Below are positions 21,434 through 32,773 of a stretch of 64,000 bases of DNA, one piece after another. The position numbers and the translations under genes are program-made. This DNA comes from Acytostelium subglobosum LB1 (taxonomy: Eukaryota > Evosea > Eumycetozoa > Acytosteliales > Acytosteliaceae). The stretch's first letter is position 1; each line of letters opens with the position of its first letter. Below the pieces are notes generated by a model. The model searched no databases. It was not told the origin of the DNA and saw only the letters and a program-made list of their open reading frames with translations. The stretch is from contig NW_012236529.1 in assembly GCF_000787575.1 (NCBI RefSeq), forward strand, positions 1,054,001 to 1,118,000, in the 5' to 3' direction.

Positions 21434-24400
21434 ATGACTGAGGTCAAGAGCTATGTTGAGCAACTGTGTCCGGAAGGTATCTTCCCAATACCCAAGTTCA
21501 ATCCGGGTGGCGGAAGTGCATTCCCCAAGTTGCTAGACCCTCTGGGTGGCGGTGCTCCCGGTGTCTACCTTCCATCCTTCTCCACACTTCCTGCCTCTGA
21601 CATCTATAAACGAGATCCAGGTTCAAACAACAACAACAACAACAACAACAACAGCAACAACACAAATAAGATATTATCACAATCATCTCCACCTCCTTTA
21701 ACACAGCAGTCACTCCAACATAGTGGGGATCAATTGCCAATGCCTGGCCCGGGCATTGGTCAGCAGCAGCAGCATCATATGTATATGGGAGCCACCAACA
21801 ATGCTGGCGCATCAACAGCATCTCACAACACACCACCTCCATCACTTGCCGGACACCCTGGCTACAGTTTCCAATCCACCAATCTCTTCAACCCATCATT
21901 TGGTGATGGCGCACCAACCATGGACTCCTTCAACTATGAATCATACCTCAACCTCATAGCACTGTGTTGTATCAAGTGTAGTGCATTATCATATATAGGT
22001 ATGTCATATGATTATTAATCATTCAATTGATCGAGATTACTAATATTTACCATGACCAATCAATCAAATTTCAAGAATCATCCAGGTTCTTTGAGAATGG
22101 GATGTATGTTTTACCTGGACCAGAGGATAAGAGCTATGAGTACAAGTGCAAGGATTGTAGTCAAGACAATGGACTCTACTTTAAGCATTCACCAAAGACC
22201 TGGTATGTACCTGTTTCTCACTCCTAAGGTACGCCTCAAAAGTAGTCCATTCTAACTCATCCACCATACTCATTCATAGGAAGGAGATGATACACTCTGC
22301 ATTATTCAACCTTGAAAGGGAGAAGAAGTATAGATTCGCACATTACAGGGAGGTGATCAGCTATGTCAATCGTTATCCTCAATTCCTGCTCTCAGATAGG
22401 GACAAGGGTATGTTCGCTCACTTATTCAATCAATCAATCAATTATTAACAAATGGTACAATAGAGTTGGGAAAGATGAAGAATGTAGTGACAGCAACATT
22501 ATCCTATAATAGGAAGTTGTTTGTATCATTTGCAAGGGATTCTGGAATGTGGTCTAATTGGCGAGAGGGTGATCGTGTATTTGAGGACGACAGAGGTTTG
22601 CTCACTTGGAAGGAGAACACCTTTGAGAATGAATCCAAGAGAAATGAGCCACACTTCTATCGACTAGAGTGCAAGGCCTGCATCAAGTCTACACACTTTG
22701 GTATGACTATCACCCATCCAATCAATCAATCAATCAATCACTAACACATTCATTACACCAACATATAGATACATCCGAGTTGGTTGGATCTATTGTAATA
22801 CCTGGACCATTGGATCATCGTTATGAGTTCATTTGCCATCAATGCTCACCAAGTGGAAGACCAACACTTATCCATCAGAGCAAGTCTTGGAAGGAAGTGG
22901 CACACACTGCACTCTTCAATCTGGAGATGCAGAAGAAGTATAGATTCTCACATCAGGTGGAGATCGCGGCATATGTCAAAGACCATCCCGAAGCATTCTC
23001 ATTCAATCGAGAGATTGATAATATCAAGAACCGATTGAGCACGGTGCTGTCGCGTTACAAGAAGTCCTTCACTTCGATTGGACGATACACTGGTCTATGG
23101 TCCAATTGGAAAGATGGCGATGAGCAACTCAAGGACTTGAGTCTGGGCGATGAGTCGGACGATGATGCACTCTCTCAATCTGGCGACTCTGTAATGTCCT
23201 CTCCTCCACATAATGGTGGCGGTGGCAGTGGCAAGGCACCAATCAACAAGAAGCCAAACAACACAAACAACAATAACAACAACAACAAACAACCTTCTGG
23301 CATGACTACACCAAAGAGACGTCCATCTGGTCAACAGGAAAATGACAACTTTATGACCTCGTCACCTGCTTCGCACTCCAATCAGGCTACACCTATTGCC
23401 AGTCGCCCAAGGGCCATCACATCGCCAACGACCATCTGTCCACCATTCCCCAGCTCACCATCTGACTACATGACATCGCCACTGCTCGAAGGTCCGTCAT
23501 ACCCCGTGCCCCCAATGAGTATTAGTAATGGTCTCCTGCTCAACTCCCCTCGACTCTCACCCGACTCGTCCGCATCGACCCCTCTGCTCAGCCACTCGCC
23601 CAATCTATTCTACAGCCAATCGCCAATATTCCATCAACTTGGCGGCAACAACAACCTTTATGGATTCAGCATCCCAACATCCAACTACAACAACAATAAG
23701 CGTATTGACAACAACATCAACAATAGTATTATACCAGAATGTACTTTATGTAGGAAGAACAAGCCTATGATGCTTAGATGCCGCTTCTACTGCTCCAAGT
23801 CGTACTGCCACGACTGCCTGATCGAGACCAACCCTGGCCAGCCTCTCCCAAAGACGGCCGGCGCCGCACAAGACTGGTGCTGTCCCATGTGTTTGTCTAA
23901 CGATACTCACAGCGTTGGACCAGCAACATTCACCAACACCAATCTCTCCCCACCGCCCTACTACTCGGGCACATTCACGACTCTAATGACGTCGTCTGCT
24001 CCACAACATCTACACCACCAACAACAACAGCAACAACAACATCAACATCAGTCGCCCAACAACAACAACAGCGCACCATTTGTCTTGTACAGTGCTACTA
24101 GACAAGGACCAAACGCCACTACCAAACAGAGCCCTTCGCCAAAGCGTCCAGCTGAAATGCAGCCAGATGGTAACAATGGCAAGGATAAGAGAGTGCGTCC
24201 ATCCCCATACGAGCAGCAATGTTTCCAACAACAAGGAGCGGCGCCTCAACAACAACAAACACACAACAACAATGGTGGTGGTGGGGATGGCAATGGAATG
24301 CATCCTGGATACCTTTACAGCAATCCAAACATTAACATTGGCACTGCACAGGCGCGACACCCCTTGGCCATACCACCATCCTTCAGTCCATATGGTCCCG

Positions 24401-24774
24401 TCTCCGGCAACTCCTACTTTATGCAGCAGCAGCAGCAGCAACAGCAACAACAGTACCAGTTGCCGTTTCCCGGTGCGACGTCCATGGGAATGGGTAGCTA
24501 TGGAATGAGTAGTCCATCGCTGCCATCGATCCCACAGCAACTTGCTCCTCCAATGATGCATCACCATCACAATATGTTTGGTAACATTAGGTCACTCTCG
24601 CCAGAGATGTCCAAGTCTACCTCTTCATCATCTGATGGTCAGCATCAACTACCAGAGTCTGGTGGAGGTGGTAGTTTCATCCTGGGCCACAACAACAACA
24701 ACAATGGAAACAACAACAACAACAACGGAAACAACAACAACAACAACAAGTTCTCTGTCTGCATGGACACATAA
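21434..24774 (+). CDS. Large nuclear-type protein: two winged-helix-like modules and a zinc finger
   Basis: Five exons: 21434-21998, 22076-22202, 22280-22407, 22464-22700 and 22769-24774; all junctions GT-AG and in phase; 1,020 residues. After an Asn/Pro-rich N-terminus, a ~125-residue module occurs twice in tandem (residues about 190-330 and 350-480). Each copy has YVLPGPEDK or VIPGPLDH, a CxxC pair (CKDC, CHQC), a helix SWKEVAHTALFNLEMQKKYR, a second helical part with KN and LS, and ends in WSNW. The helix-turn-LS-W layout resembles winged-helix DNA-binding folds, but no named family was recognised. Near residue 665 is a Cys-rich finger (CTLCRKNKPMMLRC, YCHDCL, WCCPMC) of RING/PHD-like spacing. 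The rest is poly-Gln, poly-Asn and Pro-rich. A chromatin or transcription role is inferred. Confidence 0.85.
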
Positions 24775-24955
24775 CCGACGGTCCACCAAAGACATCCTTA
24801 CCATTCCAAAAGCCTACACACAATCAAATATATATATATATATACATACACTCATTCATGTACATGATCGTGATCACTCGCTTGCTACTGACTAATGCTC
24901 TGTCTGTCTCTCTTTGATTGTGTTATCGCTATATCTAATCGTCGTCCACCATACT

Positions 24956-25606
24956 TTATTGGCTTGGTTGCTGCTGTGTCGAAGAAGTGTCTTGCTTCTT
25001 ATCATTAAATAACTTGTTGATCTGTGACTTCTTCTCTCTTCTCTCTTTGATCTTCTGATCGACCTTTGTCTGGAAGTCAGCAATCTTATCTGTGACGTAC
25101 TTCTGCTCAGCAATCACCTCTGCCTTTAGCTGATTGATGATAGCCTCTCTATTCTCTCTTGTTCTTTGCCATTTCATCTGTTTCTCTGTGATTGGTGCAG
25201 GTCTTCCGTCTATATGATGATTCATTGATTGATTCATTGATTGATTCATTGAATGAGTGAGTGATCCTCGTCATTCTTAATGTAGCGTCATCCTCATCAT
25301 TGATTGACCAGCTGTTGTTGCTATACTAACCTGCAAAGTGAAAGTCTGGTAGATCATGAAGTGGACCATCTGTGATTGATACATATATGTTAGGTCATTG
25401 TAATACACTCAAGTTGAACCATCATGTTCCAACCATGCCTGCTGGCTACACATCCTTAAGTCCAATGCAATCATACCTTCGTTTCCACTTCTCATTCTAT
25501 TGTTTGACAATCTAAACTGTTCTCCAGCTCTGTTCAAGCAAGCACCTGATGATGTCTTTGACAGGAACAATGGTGTCCTTCTGACTATATTTGATACAAT
25601 GCTCAT
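24956..25606 (-). CDS. mrpl52: Mitochondrial ribosomal protein mL52
   Basis: Three exons: 25606-25477, 25369-25331 (only 39 nt) and 25209-24956; both junctions are phase 1 and restore Asp codons; 140 residues. The spliced text reads EDGPLHDLPDFHFADGRPAP, the signature of mL52 (GPLTDLPDWSFADGRPAP in animals). It is followed by a basic helical tail (KQMKWQRTREN and KIKERREKK). The first 35 residues are basic, Ser-rich and low in acidic residues, as expected of a mitochondrial presequence. The protein belongs to the large subunit of the mitochondrial ribosome. The second intron carries sense-strand CAATGAATCAAT repeats. Its 3' end converges with the large nuclear-protein gene, 181 bp away. Confidence 0.88.
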
Positions 25607-25832
25607 TCTCTATCTATATATATAACTATCTAACTATGTATCTCTTTCTATCACTATGTTTCGTTCGTTAAAGTCCAACAGTGTAGTGTGATCACCAATT
25701 TTTGAAAAAGGCTCAAAACAAGGTCTTTTCCAGTTCTCAATAATTTGACAAACAAGATAATGATATTTGTATTATTTATTTGATGATATATCCAAGTTCA
25801 GGGATATATATACCTCACCGGTGTGGATTTGC

Positions 25833-26074
25833 TTAATCTCTTGATGGTTTCTTGGTCTCCTTTGGAACACATTTGGCTCCTTGTGGGTCCTCAATACACT
25901 TCTCACCAATGTTACATGTGATCTGGGAGCATGGGATGAAGGCAACTATATAGGTTTGGTTAGTTAGTGATTGGTATGGAATGGAATAGAATCATAACAA
26001 TAATACATACTTCCATACACAGCAGTGCAGTAAAGAGCAACGAGGAGGATGATTAAGATTGATCTGATTTGCAT
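25833..26074 (-). CDS. Tiny secreted cysteine-rich peptide (follistatin-N/FOLN-like)
   Basis: Two exons, 26074-26011 and 25945-25833, phase 1 junction giving Ile; only 58 residues. The first 21 residues form a clear signal peptide (MQIRSILIILLVALYCTAVYG). The mature ~37-residue peptide has four cysteines in the order PCSQITCNIGEKCIEDPQGA-K-C-V, matching the spacing of a FOLN (follistatin/osteonectin-type) module, and ends in a basic Lys/Arg tail. Donor GTATGT and acceptor TATAG are canonical, and AATAAATAA follows downstream near 25772-25780. It is likely exported and disulfide-bonded. FOLN-like modules are frequent in larger dictyostelid extracellular proteins, so a stand-alone copy is unusual. 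The role (matrix, signalling or inhibitor) is unknown. Confidence 0.65.
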
Positions 26075-26791
26075 TGTAAGAAATATTTGTATGATATTGA
26101 TTGATTGAATGAATGAATGAATAAAAGAATAATGGATGAACGGATTATGATATCTCCCCTCGATGATGACGATGATATCGAGAGAGAGTATGGTTCTCCA
26201 ACAACAGCAACATGTCTTTTGACGGGACCGATGGTACTGCCGTGTACAAGTGTATCGGTGTCGTCTAATGGGGAAAAATCATGTTTGGACAAGTCTGCTG
26301 ATGTATCTGTGTCAGGCTTCAATTCAATCAATTAGGTATTAGATTCTAAAAATAGATAATTGATAGAGAGACGTCTCCTTATATTACATTATTGATGATC
26401 ATCAAACCAATCGATCGAAACATACTGATTGATTAATCCTTGTTGTTGGAGAACCAAAACAATATGATGTCTGTTCAGCATCTCCGAAGACTTTGGCACT
26501 GCTGATACTAACGTTTGTCACCTTGAGTATTCCACAGAGATTGGCTGATGTTGAAGTGCATCATGCAATCATTGTGTAACTGTGAGAAACGTTAATAAGA
26601 GCAATACCTTCACTGTGCACCTTGTTGCTTCCAGACCTGGCAACGGAAGAAAAAGAGGACGTAGCCAGTAACAATTTGAGCTGGTGCATATCAGGCAACC
26701 CAATGGGATTCATCTTAATCCGATATTGCGCAATGGTAGCGGAGCATGTCTCATGGTGGCGCCTATGTAGGAGGAGCACAGAGTGATGCAT
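26053..26791 (-). CDS. Hypothetical protein, tentative three-exon model
   Basis: I do not recognise this product. The model joins 26791-26608, 26544-26426 and 26316-26053 with GT-AG junctions that keep the frame (phase 1, then 0), giving 188 residues. The middle (ILKVTNVSISSAKVFGDAE, then SYCFGSPTTR) and third-exon part (HVAVVGEPYSLSISSSSS) look protein-like rather than random. Doubts: the end overlaps the first 22 bases of the next minus-strand gene; the last ~25 residues derive from CAAT-type repeat text; an opposite-strand frame (26117-26335) covers part of exon 3. The true 3' exon could end differently. The promoter is shared with the plus-strand cwc2 gene (150 bp apart). Confidence 0.4.
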
Positions 26792-26940
26792 ACATATATC
26801 TATATGTACAATAATTATTTGTTTGTTTGATCGCAAGTATTAGTAAGTTAAGAAATGAATGAAAAGTGTGATCAACTTCACATTTTATTGTTGAAAGTTG
26901 TTGATTGCAGATACAGATAAAGATAGAATATATATAAATA

Positions 26941-28406
26941 ATGACAACAACATTAAAGAGAAAGAATACAGATGGTGATAATCAAAAAGCTATCACCTCA
27001 AACAATAACAAAGCAACAACAACAACAACAGATATATATGCATTGCAGGCACCTTTGTTGACTCGTCCTGCACGTAAACAATCCAATCACATCAATTCGA
27101 GATATGAAGAGCATGATANCAGATGGAACAGAGTATAATATATGGTATCACAAGAAGTTGGGCAATAAGAATTGGCGCGATAGAGCTGTCAGCGAGACAC
27201 GTTGTGTTCTTCTGAAAGACTGTGGACGCACACGTGCCAAGGACAAGGACTCTAGTTTCTGTCTGCACTTTGCTCGTGGCAAGTGTGTCAATGGCGTCGA
27301 CTGCACCTATCTACATCGCATACCCACGCCAGAGGATGACACCAGACTCGAGCTCACCTATGACATCTTTGGTCGTGAGAGGTTCCGCGATGACCGTGAC
27401 GACATGGGTGGAGTAGGAAGCTTCAGTCGTGATAACAGAAGTAAGTTGTTGTTGTTACTCGTGGACGAATGAAATACTGACACGACCCTTCAATCAATCA
27501 TTAGCATTATACATTGGAGGACTTAGATCAAATCAGAATGTGACTGCATTGGAGGACATGCTGAGAAGAGGCTTCGAAGAATGGGGCGGCCTCGAGTATG
27601 TTAGAGTGATCCTCAACAAGTCGATTGCCTTTGTTAGGTATATGTATAGGTCATCGGCAGAGTTTGCAAAGGAGGCCATGTCCGATCAGACGTTGGACAA
27701 TGGCGAGCTGCTCAACGTGCGTTGGGCCACCGAGGACTCAAACCCACTGGCGCGCAAGGCTGACGAGCGCAACCTGCATCGTGTCGCCACCGAAGTGGTC
27801 AACAAGCGTCTTCGCGAGATGACGCCAGACGACCATGCCGCTCTCCAGTTCCAGCAGACGGGCGTCTACCCCAACACGGACGGCCAGTACGACCCCGCCC
27901 TGCTCCTCGAACAGCAGCAGCAGATGTATCAATATCAATACAACACGAGCGCGCAGTACGAGATGCATCCTTATGCGCGACAGTACAATCATCGACTGAA
28001 CGAGAGGAAGGAGCGCGGCGATGAGGATGCCCAGGACATTGGGCTGCTCTCCAATGTTGGCCACTACTATGGCCATGCGCCCAACCAACTAAACAACGAG
28101 CAGAAGAACCAATACGAGGAGTATCTCAAGAACTACTATCAGTACTATGGCTACGACTACACCAAGATGACTGAGGAGCAGAAGGAACAATTGAAGCAAT
28201 ACTCTCAGACATACTATGGATTCGCGCCAAACTCAACTGATCAGTCTGGTGCTGCTTCTTCAGCAACTGCAGCCATCACCAACAACGAAGAAGATGAAGA
28301 TGATGAAGATGACGATGAAGAAGATGACAAGAGCGAGGAGACACAGGCTGACAAGAAGACAGAAGATGATAATGCGAACACAACTGCTGACCAGCAGCAG
28401 GATTAA
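26941..28406 (+). CDS. cwc2: Pre-mRNA-splicing factor CWC2/RBM22-type
   Basis: Two exons, 26941-27440 and 27505-28406; phase 1 junction giving NRTLYIGGLR; about 466 residues. Domains in order: an N-terminal Torus-like region containing EYNIWYHKKLGNKNW, a CCCH zinc finger (C-x-LHFARGKCVNGVDCTYLH), the connector ending GVGSFSRDNR, and an RRM starting TLYIGGL with IAFVRY as RNP1. The C-terminus is Tyr/Gln-rich and acidic. CWC2 belongs to the Prp19-related complex and contacts U6 and the intron in the catalytic spliceosome. Oddity: an ambiguous base N at 27119 coincides with a one-base frame shift. Leaving that base out restores a continuous frame reading EHDTDGTEYN, so the shift is probably a sequence artefact. 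Confidence 0.9.
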
Positions 28407-28505
28407 AAGAGACGACTTGACTTGTTTCTGTACAGACTCAGTTGCGAGTGCTTTTGGTTTATTCATCGCGATGACTGAGGGCGGCGACTCAATCAATGAT
28501 AATCA

Positions 28506-31050
28506 TCATGGCTTGATCCAACCTTGAAGGATGAGATCCTCCAGGGTCATCAGCTGTTGTGTCTCCAATAACTCAATGGTGGTCTTGCCTTCGATCTTGT
28601 TGATGATCGACTGCTCGTTGACCTCCTCACAGATTGCGCTGCCAAAGAAGATAAAGCGAAGATGGAAGTGGAGATGCGTGTCCAACGTGAGGTAGTTGAC
28701 AGTGTTGAGCGATAGCTTGATGCAATCGGTCAGCTCCAGAGCCTCCAGCAGCAGCCACTTCTTCATGATGCAGCGCACGGTCGTGTCGGTGATGTTGTAA
28801 CAACTGATGCATGAGAAGATGCGGATGTTTGGACAGGTGTCGATCAACGCGTGCATGGATGCGTTCTCCAGCTGTTGGAAACCGCCACCAATGAACAACG
28901 ATTCGAGGTTGGCTGCGCATCGACTCTTGGACAGCGCGGTTACAATGTCATCGGTGACCATGTTGGAGAATGCAATGTTCAATGTCTTTAGACGGGTGGC
29001 CGAGTCGAAGAACCTTGTGATCTTGTCGAGTGCGACTGGACCAATGCGGCTATGCGACATATACAACTTGCGCAACAGTGGACAGTTGTCTGCCAGCACA
29101 TTGAACAATTCAAACGTAATCGTACTACATTGAGACAGGCTTACAACTTCCAAACATTGATTCGCCTTGGATATCAGCTGAGTTTGATTGATTATGATTG
29201 GGTCAGTGAATGATTGATTGATTGAGTGATTGGAATAGCTCCAGTATGGGTATGCTTACATTAAATACATTGTCAGTGATTGGAAGACCGTCGAGCTTTA
29301 GTGTGCGAAGACTGTTGATGTGGTGAGGTAGTTCGCGAAGGTGTTTGTCCTTGACCTGGGCGAAGCTGATGTCGAGGTAGTGGATGCATGGATTGCACTT
29401 GAGTACCTCGAGTAGTCCATCCGATGCCTTGACAGTCTGGCATGCCAGATGTGTGAGTGAGGTCAGGCCATTGGTCGCGAGATCAAGCATGCCGTCATCG
29501 CCAACCCGCGAGCAGAATGATATGTCTAGTGAGTGTAGCTGTGGGAGCATGTTGGGCAGGCTGGATAGAGTCTCGTCGTCGATAAGGGTCTGCGCCATGT
29601 TCAGACTCTGTATGTTGGCGGGGTATATTGATTGATTGTAGTGATTGGCATCGTCCAGCTTGGAGGTGTGCATTGATGAGGTGGATGTGGAGATGTTGGA
29701 TGAGATGTTTGATGACAAGTTGGACGATAGTGTCATGGTCGACGATGAGGCGATTGTGTGTCTGCGTGCATGTGCGCTGCTGCTGGTTGATGATGCGGAC
29801 GATGATACGTGAATGGACTTGGTGGGGTTGCTCAACATTGAGATGAGGGCACGGCCATCAAGACCTGGCAGATGGCCCAGATCAAGGTTGGTCAGACTGG
29901 ACAAGTTGCAGAAGGTGGCCGTGACCTTGGGCGTGAGGATGTCGGCACACGACAGTCTGCCAATGGATAGGCTGCGAATGGCCTTGCACTTAGATGTGAT
30001 GGTCAGCAGTGTCTTGGCCGACACCTTGGTGCCAGACACATCCAACGATGTAAGACTTGGCGATGCCTTGAACAACTTCCTCAGCATGGCGTCCGAGAAC
30101 GTGGTGCAATGTCTGATCGACAGGCTTTCCAGACCGATGCTAAGCAGACTTGATGTGTTGGATGAGCTGGCTGAGCTGGTCGTCTCCAGATCACCACTAT
30201 GATTGGACATCATCGAGTGATTGCCACCGCCTCCACCTGGGTTGCGAATCACTGGGTCTGATGAAGACATGCCCATCTTCTTCTTTAACTTGTTCTTGAG
30301 GTTACCAATGCTGAATGAGGAGGACGAGGTGGAGGTGGATGAGGTGGATGGGGAGTTGTTGGAGTTGGATGTGGACGTGGATGTTGATGAGGACTCTGAT
30401 GCGCCAACACCACCCTTCTTGGAGGGTGACATTATCAGACCGGCTGTTGTAGACTCAATCTGTTGTTGCTGTTGTTGCTGTTGTTGTTGATGTTGGGATT
30501 GATGTTGAACACCATTGGACATGAGAAGGATCTTGAGGACAGAGTCATCAATGTCATAGCAGAAGGAGAAGTCTAGGTGATGAATGTTGCGACATGTTCG
30601 CAACAACTCTTTGGTGGCATCACATTGTGATATCTTGCTTCTAACAATTCTAAAGTCCAATGTATGTATGTTGTCATCGGCCAACTGTGCCAACAGTGTT
30701 GACAACGATGCTGTTGTCACTTTGCTACTGCTGCCACCGCCACTCGAGTTGCCACCACCAATACTAGTATAGTTTAGTAGACGGAACTCCATCATAAAGT
30801 GAATAAGCTCTTCACGTAGCTCTTGTGGCATCATGCGTAGTTGGCGCTTGGTCGCGTCAGACAAGTGAGTTGCGCCAGCCGGTACGGCAGTGCATATGGC
30901 CGTGATCAACGCGATGAAGCAACGACGTTTCAATGTGAGTGCATGATGTTTCTGTAGTAGTCTCAAGTACTCCACTGTATGTTGGTAATGTTGTGCGGCA
31001 TGGTCTTGTCCCGTGAGCCTCTGGACAACCTTTGGAAGTAGTTTCATCAC
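28506..31050 (-). CDS. Leucine-rich-repeat protein (F-box/AMN1-type repeats)
   Basis: Two exons, 31050-29260 and 29177-28506, phase 0; 820 residues. The N-terminal ~100 residues are helical and basic with no clear F-box. About 15 irregular LRRs of the cysteine-containing subtype follow, such as SLDVSGTKVSAKTLLTITSK, SLDISFCSRVGDDGMLDLAT and LELTDCIKLSLNTVNYLTL. They are interrupted by Ser/Thr-rich inserts (residues 220-285, 420-480) containing poly-Gln. Repeats of this type form the substrate-binding arc of SCF ubiquitin ligases and of AMN1; whether this one works in ubiquitination is not shown. The intron contains sense-strand CAATCAATCAAT repeats. It converges with cwc2, 99 bp apart. Confidence 0.85.
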
Positions 31051-32113
31051 TCTTTCTCTCTCTCTCTTGTTTTTGGATGTTGGTTGTTCTAGTTGTTGGA
31101 TGTTGATGATTGTTGTTGATTGTTGTTTTTGTTGTTGTTGTAGTATGTGTATGTGCTAATCGATGATTGAAATGAGATCTCTGTCTGGAATGGTCCTGGC
31201 CCATGCACCAATCAATACCAACCAAACCAATCACCAAACAACAACAACAAACAAACCATCACAGACGTGAGAGGTTAGGCAAGTATGGTCCACCAATCAC
31301 TAGTGGGTTGGAGGCAGGTTGCGAAAGTGAGATTAGAGGTTAGATTTGTTTCTTCAGGCAACGGCTTGAATTGGGCCTTTCGAAAATTTTGGGTGCACCC
31401 AAACTACAATCCAAAGAGCACGATCGTCCTATCTTTCGGTGACACTCATAGCAACAATCTCTCTCGATAATTCGAATTATCAATTGTCGACACTCTCCCG
31501 ATCAATAAATATATATCTTCTCGGCTATTCCGAAATGATTTAGAAATCAATTTATTAATATTATATCCATTTTCATAGACCCTATTCGTATTTCGTGTCA
31601 TAGCTAGCCATTGACATGTCAATGTCAATAAACAAAGATGTGTCTTTCTCGATGATTCACTACTTACATACCTTATGAAATAAATGAATGGTCAATAGTG
31701 CACTTTATCATCAATCAATCACTCTCTCTCTCTCTCTTGTAACTTCAAAGAACAAACACATCAACTTTCCGCATTTGCAGCATCTGCAAGTCGGTTCCCA
31801 ACTTTTATTATAACTTGGCTGCCTGGCTGCTGAATGAGGGTCATTGATGAGGTGTTTGCATTCTAAACTACTAGATACTTATTACTTCACTGTGGTGAAG
31901 TTGATGTAACATCTTTCGTTGAGTCTCTTGTGATGATATAGACGAACGACTATCTATTTTAACCTGTTTATTATTACTTCATTGTCAACTAACCAGCCCA
32001 AAATACAAAGGTAAGGTTCACTCTCTCACTCATTGATTCAATCAATCAATCACTCAATCAAGTCAAGTCATGCCAAGTCAAGTCACCTTTTGTATTACAT
32101 TACACTATGTAGA
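31051..32113. other. Intergenic region, no supported gene
   Basis: Promoter side of the LRR gene and 3' flank of the small heat-shock gene. The first 200 bp are GTT/CAA-rich leader. Around 31320-31640 is a stretch less repetitive than other spacers with a short AT-rich minus-strand frame (31446-31598 from ATG), not supported by composition or motifs. A TCAAGTCAAGTC repeat lies near 32057-32083. (CT)n occurs at 31720-31737. Confidence 0.45.
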
Positions 32114-32773
32114 TCACTCTATCTTTATGCTATTTACACCATTAATTGGAAGTGATAACACCTTTTGTAGTTTGACTTCGAGTATACCTTGATTGTACTC
32201 GGCTTCGATTGAACTTATGTCAACCTTGTCAACAGGTAACATGAACTTTCGATTGAATCTACCTCTTTGTATCTCCATTCTTCTGAATATTCCATCATTG
32301 ACTGTTCCCACAACTCCTACTCCACCTCCATTATGTTCTTGATCCCCATGATTATGTTGTTCATCTTCAAGATGGTGATCCAAGTCTATTTCATTGATTG
32401 ATGGTGATTGTGCTGAAGCTGATGTTGGTGAATGTGAATGTGAAGTATATTGACGATCCTCCATCATTGTGGATGAAGGATATATTCTCTCTCCTTTGAT
32501 TTGTAGTTCATTGCCAATAACATCCAAATGTATATCTTCCTTCCTCATTCCAGGCAACTCAATATATATTGTCATGTCCAAATCAGTTTCATACACATCT
32601 ACTAATGGTTTCCATGAATGATGTCCATGTCCATATCCATGTCCATATCCATGTCCATGTCCATGTCCATGTCCATGTCCATGTGCATGACCATCTCTAT
32701 TCCCATGCTCGTGTCCATTTCCAACTTGTTGATGATGAAGTTCATTAATATTGTCTTCTGTATTATGTACCAT
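32114..32773 (-). CDS. Small heat-shock protein (Hsp20/alpha-crystallin) with Gly-His repeat
   Basis: Single exon, 219 residues. An unusual N-terminal tract (residues 28-52) is made of alternating Gly and His with two Gly-Tyr units. The alpha-crystallin domain begins at about residue 55 (PLVDVYETDLDMTIYIELPG) and continues with MRKEDIHLDV and LQIKGERI. It is split by a ~65-residue low-complexity insert rich in Ser, His, Glu and Gly, and resumes with RRMEIQRGRFNRKFMLP, IEAEYNQGILEVKLQK. The C-terminal IxI-like SIKIE is visible. Dictyostelid HspG proteins also carry inserts in this domain. It acts as an ATP-independent holdase chaperone in the cytosol. The Gly-His tract could bind Zn, Ni or Cu; that is inference. 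I found no canonical heat-shock element just upstream. Confidence 0.88.
   Translation of the reverse strand: MVHNTEDNINELHHQQVGNGHEHGNRDGHAHGHGHGHGHGHGYGHGYGHGHHSWKPLVDVYETDLDMTIYIELPGMRKEDIHLDVIGNELQIKGERIYPSSTMMEDRQYTSHSHSPTSASAQSPSINEIDLDHHLEDEQHNHGDQEHNGGGVGVVGTVNDGIFRRMEIQRGRFNRKFMLPVDKVDISSIEAEYNQGILEVKLQKVLSLPINGVNSIKIE

Noticed and set aside
22690-22745. Regular CAAT repeats resembling a direct-repeat array
   Set aside because: Units are four bases without spacers, so this is an intron microsatellite and not CRISPR-like.
31446-31628. Minus-strand frame of about 60 codons between the LRR and Hsp20 genes
   Set aside because: AT-rich codon use unlike neighbours, no motif, and no poly(A) or intron signals tied to it.
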